Of a DNA stretch of 64,000 nucleotides, positions 39,351 to 53,000 are shown piece by piece. Each line of letters starts with the position of its first letter. Within the stretch, counting starts at the first letter, position 1. A program made the translations under genes and the position numbers. The notes beneath the pieces are model-generated. The model made no database searches, was not told where the DNA came from, and saw nothing but the letters and a program-made list of their open reading frames with translations. This DNA is from Stenopsyche tienmushanensis (taxonomy: Eukaryota > Arthropoda > Insecta > Trichoptera > Stenopsychidae): assembly GCA_008973525.1 (NCBI GenBank), contig WACJ01000344.1, forward strand, positions 186,001-250,000. The letters run 5' to 3'.

Positions 39351-42300
39351 CACATTATCATGATGGAATATGACCCTTTTTCCATATATTATTCTAGGGC
39401 ATTTTTCTTTAACTAGCCAACATTAACCAAAATACATGCATAAAGACTGCATGTAACCATCAGCCAATATGCAACAATTGAAGCCGCAGTGAATGTGTTA
39501 ATTACAATGCACTTTCATGGCTGTCTTATTGTATATTTGATTCATTTAAAATGGATTAGTCTTTGCACCAAATAACTACACTCAGAATTTAAACAAATTT
39601 ATGGGTTGGCATTGGTGCATCTTCCCAAACTGTATTTTTTATATTAAAATGATCATAAATCACTAATTTTATAGAAATTGATGGATCTTCCAAAACACAC
39701 ATCCCATTATAATATACTGTGATCCATGAAATATGTTTCTGTAATCATTCTGCATTGGTTTTGTGCATCTCAAACACAAATCTTTTTCATCATTAAACAT
39801 GACTCATTGCAATTTTCCATTTTTGTTTGCCTGCAGCCTCTTAAACATACTTCAATAAGTTTTCAATGTGATTAAATCTGAAAGATATAATATAATATTC
39901 AATTACAATCGATGGCTAGATTGAAGATTGCTTCACAAAACATCCATCTTTCAATGCTGCTTTCAATTTATCCCACATTTCAATGCATTTTTTTACATAT
40001 GTACATCATCACGATGTATTTTACAAAGCCGCGTAAATCAAGGATCAATTTCATGATTTCATTAAAATTTTATACATATTTATGCTTAAATTCATTCAAT
40101 ATTCATGCATTTATCAAAGAAATACGAAAATAATTAAACGATCAAAATCAAATGTCAATTAAAATTTAATTTTAATTTCACGTAATTTAATTTTTAAATT
40201 AAATAAAAAGTAATAAAGCTACAGGATGAAGATGAATGGAAGGAATTGGGATTTGCAGTGGAATCCAACGAATATGTTGATGATGATGATGATAATGGCA
40301 TTAATTGTATTAATTTTTATAAATTATTTGGCTTTTACCTTAATAAACCTATGATTTATCTCGGTTGTGATACAACTCATATGTTGTTGATTTTAAGCAT
40401 ATTATAATGTTTTTAGTTTTAATCATGTATTAAAAATGTATAAAAATGTTTCATGAAAAGCATTATGATGATATGAAAATTGCACGATATAATGTCGATG
40501 TTAAAATTGTCTGAATTGTGCAATATGCTAATTTCACTCGTTTTATAAATGATTTTCTTAAAGTTGCAACCTTTTTGTAAATATTTCTTACATGACGATG
40601 ACACACAAAATTTATTAAAAGAGATAACTTTAAGAATTCTATGTGTGCTAATAGATTTACAAATCAAAGGAAATATTTTTATTGATAAGAAATTTTAATA
40701 ATGTTGAATGAGGTATATATACCAGCTTAGCTTAAAAACACTTTGTCTTAATTCTATATTGTTATTTGTTTGTGAATTGTTGAAAAAGGCTGGTCCTTTT
40801 TAGAAATATCATTATCTCTTCCATCAATGCTCATGTCAATGACAAAGACTAAAATTAGATAGTTATTATACGTAAGTAAATATAAGAAAACCTTGACTAC
40901 CTTTCTCAAAGCAATCGTGGCAATTCATTACTTTTACTCAGTATAAATGTCTGTTGTTTAAATGATTCCACTTCATATTCAAATAATGTACAACAAATTG
41001 CCTTAGGAAAAAATATATGACAATAATGCCCAAATAACCTGCATTATTTCAATTTCCTAAGTCAAAGACATCCAAGATTTATCTCCTTTCTCTGGAGAAT
41101 ACTTACTATACGATGTTATCTAGATTTCTTTGTATTTTATTATACATTTTATATCAACGCCTATCAGGTGTACTATATGAATTCCATAAGTACACATATA
41201 TTTTTATTAAACTTTAACAATAGCTCCAACAGCAAACATTAGCTTCTATCGACACGTTTATTTAGATCATGATACAAACTTAGACGAAGTTGCTTTTATA
41301 ATATTTCCTAAGTCTGTTGAATAATATTACTCTATGTACATAGTCTAAAATAAAACGTGATAATTCATTATTGTCTGTGATTACCGTAATAATGGTAAAT
41401 TTACTTCTTTAACAATAAGATCTTTTGAAATGTAAAATATTTTCTTGAATGTTTATAATCTTATGAAAATTTACTCTTATGATTATCAGACGAAAAATAT
41501 AGCATTGCTTCGATGATAAATGATAAAAATATTCGTAAAAAAAATACATATTTCATACAGACAATCTATAAGCGCACATGCTTAAAAAATCCTCATAGTA
41601 AAATTATAATAGAGTATTGAAGAATTATTAAATGCATATTTTGGAGGAAATATTTTTAGAAAATACTCAATATTAATAATTCTAAAATAATTAGCATTTC
41701 TTTCGACATACTTTTAATATGAGCTTAAATTTTATTCTTAAAAATAGCATTTGGAAATTTATTTAGAATATTTGCACACTTAAAAAACGATACTATAATA
41801 TAACAGCATCATTTGGATTGGCATTTCTCGATGTGCAAATTGAAGCAATTCATAACGCTAATATATCTAAAAATTCTACTTTATAACAATTTTGAGTCCA
41901 TCGAATAATGTTTCGCTTTTGATTGGATTATAGCTGTATTTCATGATCGTATAACGCATCAGATCTTTCAATTTCTTAATCAATCGATAAAAAATATTTT
42001 TTTAAATACAAAAGCATCGTTCAATCAAATAAATCATTGGAATCCAAAAAATAAATTATCGCTTTTCGTGCTTTGAAATGAAATCATTTTCATCCCCTTG
42101 TGCATATAAATGTTTCATCGATGATGTAATCTATTAGAAATAAGCATTTATTTTTCTTCATACACTTTAGATTTGTTAAAATTTCATTTTGATTTTTAGG
42201 AAATGGGATCTAGCCCAAACATTGAATATTTTCATAAGTTTTGATATGTAGATTTATGAAGCAGTGCCAATTTGCATCTTCTGTATAAAAAAAAATCATC

Positions 42301-43660
42301 TCCTCCAATCAATTTTGAATTCTCTTAAAAGCTATTATTTTATCTGATCGACTCAGAACAATGATTTGCAAAACTTTTCTATAATATAATGTACATTCAT
42401 AGGTTCTAAAAAATACTTATGAATAGCTAAACGTAAGAATATAATGTGAAATCTCAATCAATCGATCGATCAATATTTTTGTTCAATCTCCCATGCATTT
42501 AAAAAAAATATTAAAGTTTATAAAAGCTGTAAAATTAATAAACTTTGATCATACAATACTTTTTTATATCAATTACATTAAGTACAAAATATTTAAACCC
42601 ACCCACAGTATAATAAATTTATTATGAATGATTCATTATTGCATTTGAGATATTTATAAAAAAATGTCTTTCATGGAATTGTATATTATTTTCTTATCTT
42701 TGGAATTTCAAATTTAATTATCGAATATTATATGTGGACACGTTTGGGTTTTAATTAAAGCATTTGAATGTCAATCGTAGTCAATGATTGAGATCACACA
42801 TCTGTAATGAAATTGCAAAGAAATGATTTCCTTGTAAATAAAAGGATTTCGTTGAACCTCACTACAAACCTAAGGATATATTTTTAAAATGTTATCTAGT
42901 AAAATTAAGTAATAATTATCAACTCATAGTAAATTTAAAAGAAATGGTACCCAGACTACCTGAGCCAATATACCTATTTATAAAACATACTAACATCTCT
43001 TTTCGATATGTAGAAGTAGTTTGCATTTGAAAAATTGAAACATGTACACATACACAAATTTACGTTTTATATTTTTTTGAACGCTCTTCATTTCCTTTCA
43101 ATAAACTGTAATAAAATTTGTTTGTCGATTTAAAGTATAATTTTTATATTATCTATTAATTTTATGAACATATTTCCAAATGACAGACACAGTATATTCT
43201 TGTAAATAAAATTTACTAAAGTGTATATAATTACAAATTGATGGTTGTAATTTTTTTTATAAATGCAGATCAAATGTTTAATTTCGAAAAATTCCACATA
43301 CTCAATTCATGTTTATCAAATATTTTTTTGTTTATATCTCGCAGCGTTTAATGTTATTTAGTTTTTAAATTTTAATATTTGATTTCCAATTGAAATTATG
43401 TTTCTTTTTTGGTTTCAATGTATTTTAAATGTGTATATGTAATAAAACAGATTTATAAACGAAATGTTTATTTTTTTCCCATAAAACAATTAAAACAAGC
43501 TTAAATAAATTTATGATTCTGAACCAATATTATTTAATGCATGTTACACGTTTTAATTAGAATTTCATAGCTGCCAATCTATTTTTTCTTTTAACTATAA
43601 AACTTAAATGGATAATTTGTGAATGATAATATGCATCAAAAAAGGGAAGTAAATTTAAAA
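39351..43660. other. AT-rich gene-free intergenic DNA
   Basis: More than 4 kb without a supported exon, RNA gene or protein-coding repeat. A short (TGA)n microsatellite lies at about 40278-40293. Everything else is low-complexity A/T-rich sequence. Confidence 0.55.
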
Positions 43661-43792
43661 AATCGCAAAGGTTTTGCGCCAAAAGTTAACTTTGTCGTTG
43701 TGGCCAAATATTTTTTAAAATGGCAACATTATCTGTAACACACGAGAGCCTTGTTGACGTATATACATAACCTCAATAGAAGTCAAACAAAT
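43660..43792 (+). promoter_or_regulatory. Candidate FCF1 promoter and 5' UTR
   Basis: Composition becomes less AT-extreme (TTTTGCGCCAAAAG, GTCGTTGTGGCC) directly before the predicted one-codon exon. No TATA box is evident. The call is inferred only from position. Confidence 0.3.
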
Positions 43793-44957
43793 ATGGTATT
43801 TATTGTCTTTAAAATCCGAATACAATTTTATCATTCATATATATGTAGATATTAACATTTGTTTTAGTATTTTTTCCAATATCTCAATGTATATTTAAAT
43901 ATAACATGTTAATATACAATTATCATGTGCATCTATCCTTTATTCCAAATATCTGTCTAGATTACTGATTAAACTTTCTATAAATTATATTTTACAAGTT
44001 TTGTCTTGATAACTATTTTAAATAATGTAACCGTATAAATAAATCTTGCTCAATAAGACTTATAATTGAGACTCATGTCAATAACAACGAAATTCACTAT
44101 TTTCGTCTTTCTTTCTTCAATTTCCCAAACATTCAATATCTTTTGTAGATTTGTAATTAGAGAAATAATTAGTAGTTTATAGTTATTATTAAAAACATCA
44201 GAAAATCTGATCTCCTATCCTTAACAATTATGCTACGTACTACATATGAATTTCTATTTATCTATTGAAATTCATCTATAGAAATTCATTCATATTTAAA
44301 TTGATGCATTGCAATTTACCAAATGTTATATTTTATTCCAGGGTAAACAAAAGAAAACTCGTAAGATTGTGGAAAAAAGGTTTGCGCAAATGAAAAAAGT
44401 TCTTAAACCGAGTGATTCAAGAATAAAAACTGATCTAAGAACAATATCCAAGAAAAAGAAAACAGTAGATCCTCATGCCTTAAAATTGAGGAGAAGCCCC
44501 ACAAGCTAGTTCTGCGCTATTTTTCCAATATAACACACAGTTGGGGCCTCCTTATCACATACTCATTGACACAAATTTTATAAACTTCTCAATCAAAAAT
44601 AAACTTGACATTCTTCAGAATATGATGGACTGCTTGTATGCGAAATGTATTCCTTATATTACGGACTGTGTTTTGGCTGAGTTAGAGAAACTCGGCAGGA
44701 AATATAGAGTTGCTTTAAAAATAATAAAAGACCCAAGATTTGAGAGAATCAAATGTCTTCACAAAGGAACATATGCTGATGATTGTCTTGTGAATAGAGT
44801 TATACAACATAAGTGCTATATTGTGGCTACAAATGATAAGGATTTAAAAAGAAGAATACGAAAAATTCCTGGAGTTCCAATAATGTACGTTTCCCAGCAT
44901 AGATACACCATAGAACGAATGCCGGATGCATATGGTGCACCTAAAGGAGCAATATAA
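43793..44957 (+). CDS. FCF1: rRNA-processing protein FCF1/UTP24 (one-base frame break)
   Basis: PIN-domain protein of the small-subunit processome in the nucleolus. Yeast Utp24 is the endonuclease for early 18S rRNA cleavages. Exon 1 would contribute only the ATG (43793-43795, followed by donor GTATTT). Exon 2 starts after TTTATTCCAG at 44342 with GKQKKTRK, the invariant N terminus of the family. The PIN part is highly conserved: [19 protein letters not shown] carries the first catalytic Asp, followed by [50 protein letters not shown] and [10 protein letters not shown]. One extra base at 44492 (in a GAGGAGAAG context) throws the frame off between ALKLR and [12 protein letters not shown], giving a stop at 44507-44509. 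Without it the protein would be about 205 residues, near the usual 198. Conservation on both sides argues for a sequence error or very recent mutation rather than an old pseudogene. Confidence 0.88.
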
Positions 44958-45059
44958 TTAAATCCATCTAAATGTAAGTCTTGTATCGAAGTTTTATACT
45001 AAAACTGTAGGTAAATACTAATTTATCTATTAAAAAAAACTATATCATAAATATTTAAA

Positions 45060-45073
45060 AATAAATAAATAAA
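45060..45073 (+). terminator. Candidate FCF1 polyadenylation signal
   Basis: Three overlapping AATAAA hexamers (AATAAATAAATAAA) lie about 100 bases after the FCF1 stop codon, a normal distance for a short 3' UTR. Confidence 0.5.
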
Positions 45074-45529
45074 AACAGCAATTAACTTATTTTTTATTTT
45101 TCAACTACCTGAATAAAATGAATTTTATTATATGACTAAATAAATATACCAATTTATATTATAATTTAAGTCTCAACAGCACGTGCTATAATTAACAGCA
45201 AAGCCAATGACACATTGTGACATTCAGCTGTTTGGCCATGCGCCTGAACTTGTGGCACTCGTGTATGCCTTTTAATACGTATGTTCATGTACAAGTTATA
45301 GTTGCATTCATTTTATAAGATATTTTGGATAATATTTACTAATAATAAACACCACAGCCCTCACTCTTAGTTCTTACGTTAGGCCTAAATTATTTACGTG
45401 TTTCACATGTAGATTAAGGAGTCAAATTATTGACCAAATTAGAACTTAATTACGATAGCAATATATTCATTTGGTGCTAAAACTAATCCCTGATCGATGA
45501 GTTGAAAAAGTGATGTATTTTTTGGCAAA

Positions 45530-46090
45530 AACAACTAAAGTTGCCATCTTCTAAACGTAGAATTCTTCGACAACCGGAACCCACAAAAACGCTGTTGGCT
45601 GTACCATTTTAAGATTGTTTCTTCAAGTGAAGTTTCACAAACTAATTTCATTCGTTTTCTGGGATTGCTGTTTTCTCCTACATCACACATTAACGATTTT
45701 TTTTTATAGTCTGAAACAGTGCTTTTTATGCCATATTGTTCATATATACAAGATGCAGACATTCCAAACTACAACTGTTGTAGAGTTGCATGAATCCCCA
45801 GCCAGCATGGCAAACACCAGTATGCTGCATCGAAATGTACACGTTATTATATCAGAGAATCCCCCAATATACTATCACTCTGGCTAGGTGCAGCCTACAA
45901 ACAGGACGGCATTGTCTCAAATTCTAATGCTAGACATATGACGTGATTGTCATGGCCGCTAAAAATTGTTTACCTACAACTACACTTGAATTTAAGCATG
46001 TATAATGTTAACAAGACATTTTTATTTTTTTTACATTTGACCAGATTTTTTGTCCATTAAATAGAGGTACCTTATATTGAGGTTTTACTG
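45530..46090 (-). pseudogene. Tigger/pogo DNA transposon relic
   Basis: Minus-strand frame 45762-45535 encodes MSASCIYEQYGIKSTVSDYK and, further on, SLEETILKWYSQQRFCG. This matches the CENP-B-type N-terminal HTH and the Tc5-like HTH of Tigger/pogo transposases. About 330 bases upstream of it the minus strand starts CAGTAAAACCTCAATATAAG at 46090, bordered by TA, which is a Tigger-like terminus. The DDE catalytic domain and the opposite terminus were not found, so only the 5' part survives. It lies between the convergent FCF1 and LRPPRC genes. Confidence 0.75.
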
Positions 46091-47007
46091 TACTAGATTA
46101 ACACATATGTGATCAATTATTTCTTCAGGAATTATAAAGCCCATTCATTTCAAGGGAATGAATGATAAACATAATAAATGTTATGATACATTTTTATTTT
46201 AAAATTAATGAAAACGACAACAATCAAAGAAAACATTCTTCAGTAAACCTATCACAGAAATAAATTTATAATACTAATAACACTACATTATTTTTACAAA
46301 AGTTACTGTAGTACTTATAAAATAAAGCTGTATTTTGTCTTAAATCAAATTATAGGTGTGAAATAAAATTTAAATGTACGGTTATCATCTGACTTGACAA
46401 ATTACATTTATAATTTTACAATTTATTACTTTGTTAGATAACAATAAGTAAAGCAAAAAAATTCACAAATGCATGTATGGATAGAAATTAAGGTTAACAC
46501 AAATGTTAAGATCTCTTAATTAACAGTTGAGTCTACTTTAAAAAATAACCATTTTCATGTTACATAAAAATACACAAATTTATATGTGTAAAACCATGCT
46601 ATGATTTAATTGATGAATTTATGATAAGTCGTTTAAATGGAATATATATCAGAAACATCAAGCATTTACTTGTATGAGCATGTTTCATGAAACTACTTAT
46701 TGTAAATTTGTAAAATCCCAAATTAAAATAAAACAATTGATCAGATTCTTATATATATATATATATATAAAATATATATTTCATAACACCGCTCATCAAA
46801 TCGCACAACATAAATACTCTTATTACTGGTTTTAAAAGGATATAAGCATATATCAACCTATAATGACAGTCTTAAAATAGATAATTAAAAACGTCAGAAT
46901 ATTTCTCGTTCATGAACCACATTAAGTTGATATTTGAACAAATATTTTAAATTTATACACACAATTTGGAAATGTCTATATTCTGTAATTACTTATTCTG
47001 TAAATAT
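46091..47007. other. AT-rich DNA downstream of LRPPRC, with a TA microsatellite
   Basis: Probably includes the 3' UTR of the minus-strand LRPPRC gene. A (TA)n run occupies about 46750-46769. Minus-strand AATAAA occurs at about 46192-46197. No gene is seen. Confidence 0.45.
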
Positions 47008-50000
47008 TCAAAAATTCACTTTTTCTTTATTTTCAATTTTATATTTGAACTGTCCTCCAGATGATTCTACTGCATTTTTAATTCTCTTTAATGTACTATT
47101 GTTTATATCCTCTAAAGTACCTCGATCCTTTTCAATGGTTTCTAAGAGTGATTGCGCATCATCTAATTTTTGACATTCAAGTAATATATCTAACTTACGA
47201 GAGTAAATTATGCCAATACTTTTAGGTGTTACATTTTTAGAGGATTTGATTGGATCTAATAATTTATCAATCAAGTCAATATCCCTATTCTCATATGCAG
47301 TTTGTAGAACTTTGCGAAAGTTTATAATTTCACAATTCTTCATATACTTATTCCATATATTAGTAGCTTCTTCATTTTTACCCTCGATTAAGCAATGAAT
47401 CCATAAAGAATTTATTGGGGTCAAAAGACCTCGGTTTGCATATTTTTCTGCAATAGTATAAACTGAAAAAAAAAAAAAAACATATTTATAATTTTATAAA
47501 ATCCCAACATAGAAGAAGCTATACAATATTAACGAAAATATGAGAACTAATTGTTACGTTAAAAGTACCTTTATCAAAATTTGCTGGATCTGTTAAATAT
47601 GCAAAAATGCCACCTTTTGGAAAGTTTTTGCCTAAATATTCCAATTCATCATCCTTTGCATTATCAATGCCTTTTTCTAACACATCCAATGCCTGTTGAA
47701 CGCGTCCAGAATTGACAATAGCTATACATCTTCGGTTGTCAAATGAAACTTTTGCTTTTTGTTCCTGATTCAGAAGAGCATCAAATTCTTCAATTTTATC
47801 AATATCACCAACTTTTGCAATACTGTTCAAATAAAACTTCACCAACTGATATTTAATAGATTGTCCACTTTTCAATTGTGAAATTATAATATTATGAGCA
47901 TCATCAAATCGGCTTTCTTTAATCGAATTTTCAATCATAGTACTTTGTGAAGTAAAATTCTCAATTTTTGGTGTCTGTTTAGATGTCTGCTTTACTGTCT
48001 TTTTTTCAGTTATTTCTTCAGTTGTAGATGTTTTTTCGGGTATCACAAAAGGAACCTTCATATTACTGGCTTTCAAAAATTCTGCCAGTTCGATTCAAAA
48101 ACTTGTCAGGACGGAACTACATTTTCTTCCTGAAGCAAAGTCCACAAACCCAAACCTTTATCTACATCTCCAGAACGAACATAACTTCTTAATAATTGTT
48201 GGAATACTTCAGATCTGTCAATGTGTGATAATTCACGGGTAGCTTCCAAAAGTCCTTCAAGACATTCAACTTTTCCTTCTTCACCATATCGTTCACATGC
48301 ACTAAAAAACACAATCAACGTTATATTTTTAAGAACATTCAAAAAATAATTTAACAAAAAATATTGATAATCACTTGTTGAAACGCTGACTCCTTGTTCG
48401 CATTCCAGGGGTTTCTAAAATCTTCCTAGCTTGTTTAAGACGTCCACATTCAACAAATCCAAATACAAGATCATACAAGCTATTAATTTCTCCATGAATC
48501 ACAGTACTGTTATCAGTAAGTTTTTGCAAACCAGCTGCATCTTCCTCCATTATAAGTCTTTTGTTAAGCTCTGATTTCCAAGGAGTACAACGATACTTCT
48601 GACAACATTCTTCAAAAACATCAAGAGCTGTTTTTATGTCATTGTTTACAAGATGAACCTTTATAAGTGGACCCAAAATGCCATTAGATACCTAAAAATT
48701 ATTATATACAATTACCAATCATTAAATAAACATTGAAATTAAAGGCATTACAGATTATTTATTAGATTGATCAATTTCACGTGCTTATATTATGTCCATT
48801 TTCTAAGATCCCTGATTCAAAAAATGTACCTAATATGAATTCTCAAAATTAATGAACCACATAAACAGTTTTTTAGACATGGCTATGATCATAAAATTTA
48901 ACTCCAGATCCCATGTTTTAAATACAAGTTTATATTTACCTCCAAAAAGCTCTTCTCCATGAATAAATCAAAAACTCTTTGCACCTGAAAAATAAACAGA
49001 ATTTTAAAAGATCAATTTTACCAAATAAAAAATTAGCACGGTAGACTAAACACACGCTTTAAAGTATGTATGATTTATTATGAATTCATTCAATTATGAC
49101 ATCCCAAAAACGGCTTCAACGAACATCGTGCTATATGCCGACAACACCGCTTACTTCACGAGCTCTTACTGCAATAATTTAGTGACTGCTAATCTACAAC
49201 GCGCCCTAAATGCAGCAGACAAATACCTCCATATATGGAAATTAAAATTGAATAGTGATAAATCGGAAACCATCTTATTTTCCATGGGACGCAACCACCG
49301 ACAGGCTCGACCGATCCGCATCAGAGATCTCTAGGTCCCTAAAAACCCCACGTGAGAAATCTAGGAGTGAATCTGGGCACAAAGATGAGGTGAGGAGAAC
49401 ACATCTCATCGTCTCAAGCGTGAGGGTTGGCAACTCTGGAGGCGCTCTCTTCCATATACCGTAGAAAGATTACCCTATCGACTTATAACAAACTTCTGTT
49501 TAAGACAGTAATTCGTCCAGCGTTCACATACGCCGCACCCGTCTTGAATAATGCATCCCAATCAAACATTTCAATACTGCAAGTCGGGCAAAATAAGGCG
49601 CTAAAAATCGCTCACAACACCGTTCCGTTCATTAATTTGAAAAGGCTCCATAGAGTAATAAAACTGCCTGACATCAAATAATTTGTTTACAGACTCACTA
49701 AATGCCTCTATGCTAAGATTCCTCTTCGTCTCAACTCTCTTGTATCGTCCATAGGCAACTACAGCAACGACGGCAGACATTTTAGATATTGTGCACAAAA
49801 TGCCCAAAGACATCTTATTTAAAAATGTAAAGTAAGCAATGCGAGTCCCCATTATTGAGCGACATGTGTGCAAGGTGGCGTGAATGTACGACATAAGAAC
49901 GAACAATTGAATGAGTAGAATTAAGTATTATATTTATTTAGTTTATAAGCATGCTTTTGGATCCTAACCCTTCAGCTGCTAGTCACTAATAGTCACTAGT

Positions 50001-53000
50001 TTATAATAAAATTACCTTTTCAACGTCACCCTTCTCTGCAAAAGAGTTCATTATTTGCCAACAAAGTGAATTCTTCAAGAAATTGTCTTTGTCATTTTTC
50101 TCTCTTGGTATTTCGCTTTCCAATAATTGAATGCCTTGGTCATAGCGATCCTCTTTAAACATCAGTTGAACTATCCTCAAAATCTAAATTGCATTCAAAT
50201 TACAGTTATAAAAGGTTTCTTTTAATAAAAAATAACAAGCGTGAAATTTTTCATACCTTCACAGCATCAATTACAAAATCAGGTTCTTTAGTCTGCAATA
50301 ACTCTTTATGCTGAAGTGCTTTATCAAGTTGTCCCAATTGTGTATACATATCTATTATTAAAGAAGTGCTACCAGCACTCACAACAAATTTGGAATCATT
50401 TAATTTTTCCAAAAGCTCTTCTACTTTTGCAACATTTTTTTCTCTTATGTATGCAAATAACAGTTGTTTTTTTAATCCTAAAGCATTTTCTCCTTTGCTT
50501 TCTAGATTGTTGATTAAAGTTTGAAGTGCTTGTGCACTTCTCCGTATTGGAGGAAGAGCGCCTTTTTCAAGTTCGGCAAATTTCAAATCTTCACTCGTTA
50601 ACTTTGCTAAAAGTTCGCTTATTTCATTTGTTATTTTTTCTCCGAGCCTTTGTTGAACCTTATCAGCCCAGGCACTAGTTATACCAAGACCATTTGATAA
50701 AAATTCTTGGAGAATCTGTGGCAGCACGTCAACAAACCGTGTTGTACTGTTCGAAACTAAATTATTTAAGAAACGGCCGACTATCTCTCGCTGGTCGCTT
50801 TTTACATCTGTAGAAGTATCTTCTTGATCATCTCCTTTCTGAGTTTGTGAATATTTCTGATAGTTTACATCTTCTGAACATGATAAAATAACCAATTTTA
50901 TAAAAGATTCAACATCTTTGGTTTTAGAAAAAGCACCTATGATATTAGGACCAAAAGTTCTCAAGGAGCCTTTCGTTCCATAGATTGTGGCTATATCTGC
51001 CGCTTCTTTTATAAGATTCTCACTTAATAGATATGCAATTGTACCTCTAACACTGGATACCAACGATACTCCTGTTTCACGAAATAAATCCACCATACCA
51101 TCCTTCCTTTTTTTATAGACAAATGGTGCAACATAATCTCGTATAGTTTCAAAACTTGGAGATATATTAAATTCATCGATACAAATTTTTAAGATTTCCA
51201 AAATTCCTTTAATGTTATTTTTTTTCCCGTTGATTACCATCAATGGCCAAAAATAATGTTGTCTAATATCACCGCCAATTTTTTGAATAGATCTAAATAA
51301 TGCTAATGCCACGTCCATTTTTCCATTCTGAAGAGCCACATCGGCTGCCACATAATATGCCTTAGGTGCAAATCCTTGCGAATACAGTTTATCACATATA
51401 GAAATTAACGTGTCTGTTGGAATATTAGCTTTAACTAATTGTCTAACGAAAAAAGCACTTTGGTAACTAGGTATATCTGATATTAAAGATGTTCTTGTCA
51501 TGCTTTGTAAAAGTTTGAATGCAGCGTCTTCACATCCACGATTTATTAGACGTAATATAAGATTAATTGCCTCTTGATTGTAACCAGAATTTTTCTGCAT
51601 TTGTTGAATAATGTAATCTACATGATCATTATGTCCACCAATAGCAAACTCTTCAACGATGTCCATAAAATCCTGCATTAAAATTTAAAAAACTAATATT
51701 CATTTTTCATTAAAAAATTACAATCAAAATACGATATAATTTTTTTAATAAATACCCTATCACTGAGATAAATTTCTTGCTTTTCACATTCTTTTAGCTG
51801 TTCTTTAACACTATCAAGATCCCCCTGTTTGGCAGAACCTCCTATTAAAATAGCATATGTTCTTGATGTTGGATTGAGACCAGCAGTGCTCATAGCTGTA
51901 AGAACAGAACGCGCGCCTTCAAGATTGTTCTGACGAACGTGTCCTAAGACCAAGGCATCCAGCACGGCTTCGGAGAGTGGCAAATTTTTTTGTCTCATAA
52001 GTTCTAAGATATTGGAAGCTCCTTCGACATCACCACGTTGACAGTGATGCCACATTAGTCGTTGATAGGTCACTCTAAAAATAGGACGTTTATGGTTTAT
52101 TGAAAAATTTTAAATTATAATTATAATATAATTTAAGACGTACTATTAAATAAATTACATATAAAAGATTATGTCATTTATTTTCAATGGAATAGAATTT
52201 ATTAAAAAAAAGTTTATTCAAATCTAACCAGCATTCTAAACACAAAATAAATCAATTTTAAACGCATGTTCTCCCAATGTCCATGTTAAATTTAATGAGT
52301 GTGTGACTCGTTCGAAAGAAACAAAACTTCTTTCCTAACGATTAACGGAAAATAGTAAACTAAAAGATTAAGCTGTGTTTGTGTAATATATAATAAAATA
52401 GTATAAACACAGTAGATGTGGCGAAATGCATCTTCGTAAAGTGTCAATGATACATGCAACGGAGACGGAAAGAGTACAAGAGATTGCTTCTCTCTTTCCA
52501 ATCAATTGCCTATTGAAGTTTCAAGCAAAATAATAAGGTAATAAATGAGTCTATAGACATGTATAAGATCCCATTAAAAACTCAAAATTATATAGGTGAG
52601 ATAAATAAAAATTTATACAATAACCAAACAACAAAAAAAACACTTATTAGATCTGAAAATATATGTATTCATACCTATTAGGTTCCAATCCTTTAGATTC
52701 TAATTCTTTAAGAATATCGGCAGTGGAGAAATCATGATCATTCTCTATGTAGACTCTAAGCAATGCATTGTAATGAGATATGTCCATAGGTATTCCTCTA
52801 TCAGATAATGTCTTCCATATTTGATTGACTAATTTAGTTCTTTCGGCGGGAAGTTCCTCTGGTACCAAATTGCCTAAATTTTACACATACAATACATTAA
52901 GTACAATATAAAAAATGAATAAAAGCAATATACAGTTATTCCTCAGTTTTCATGGTAGATTTGTTTTGAAGTGTTAAGGTTCATTTATTGAACTTGATTC

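Noticed and set aside
47210..47398. Plus-strand frames opposite LRPPRC (also 50316-50513)
   Set aside because: They are antisense shadows of conserved PPR-protein exons.
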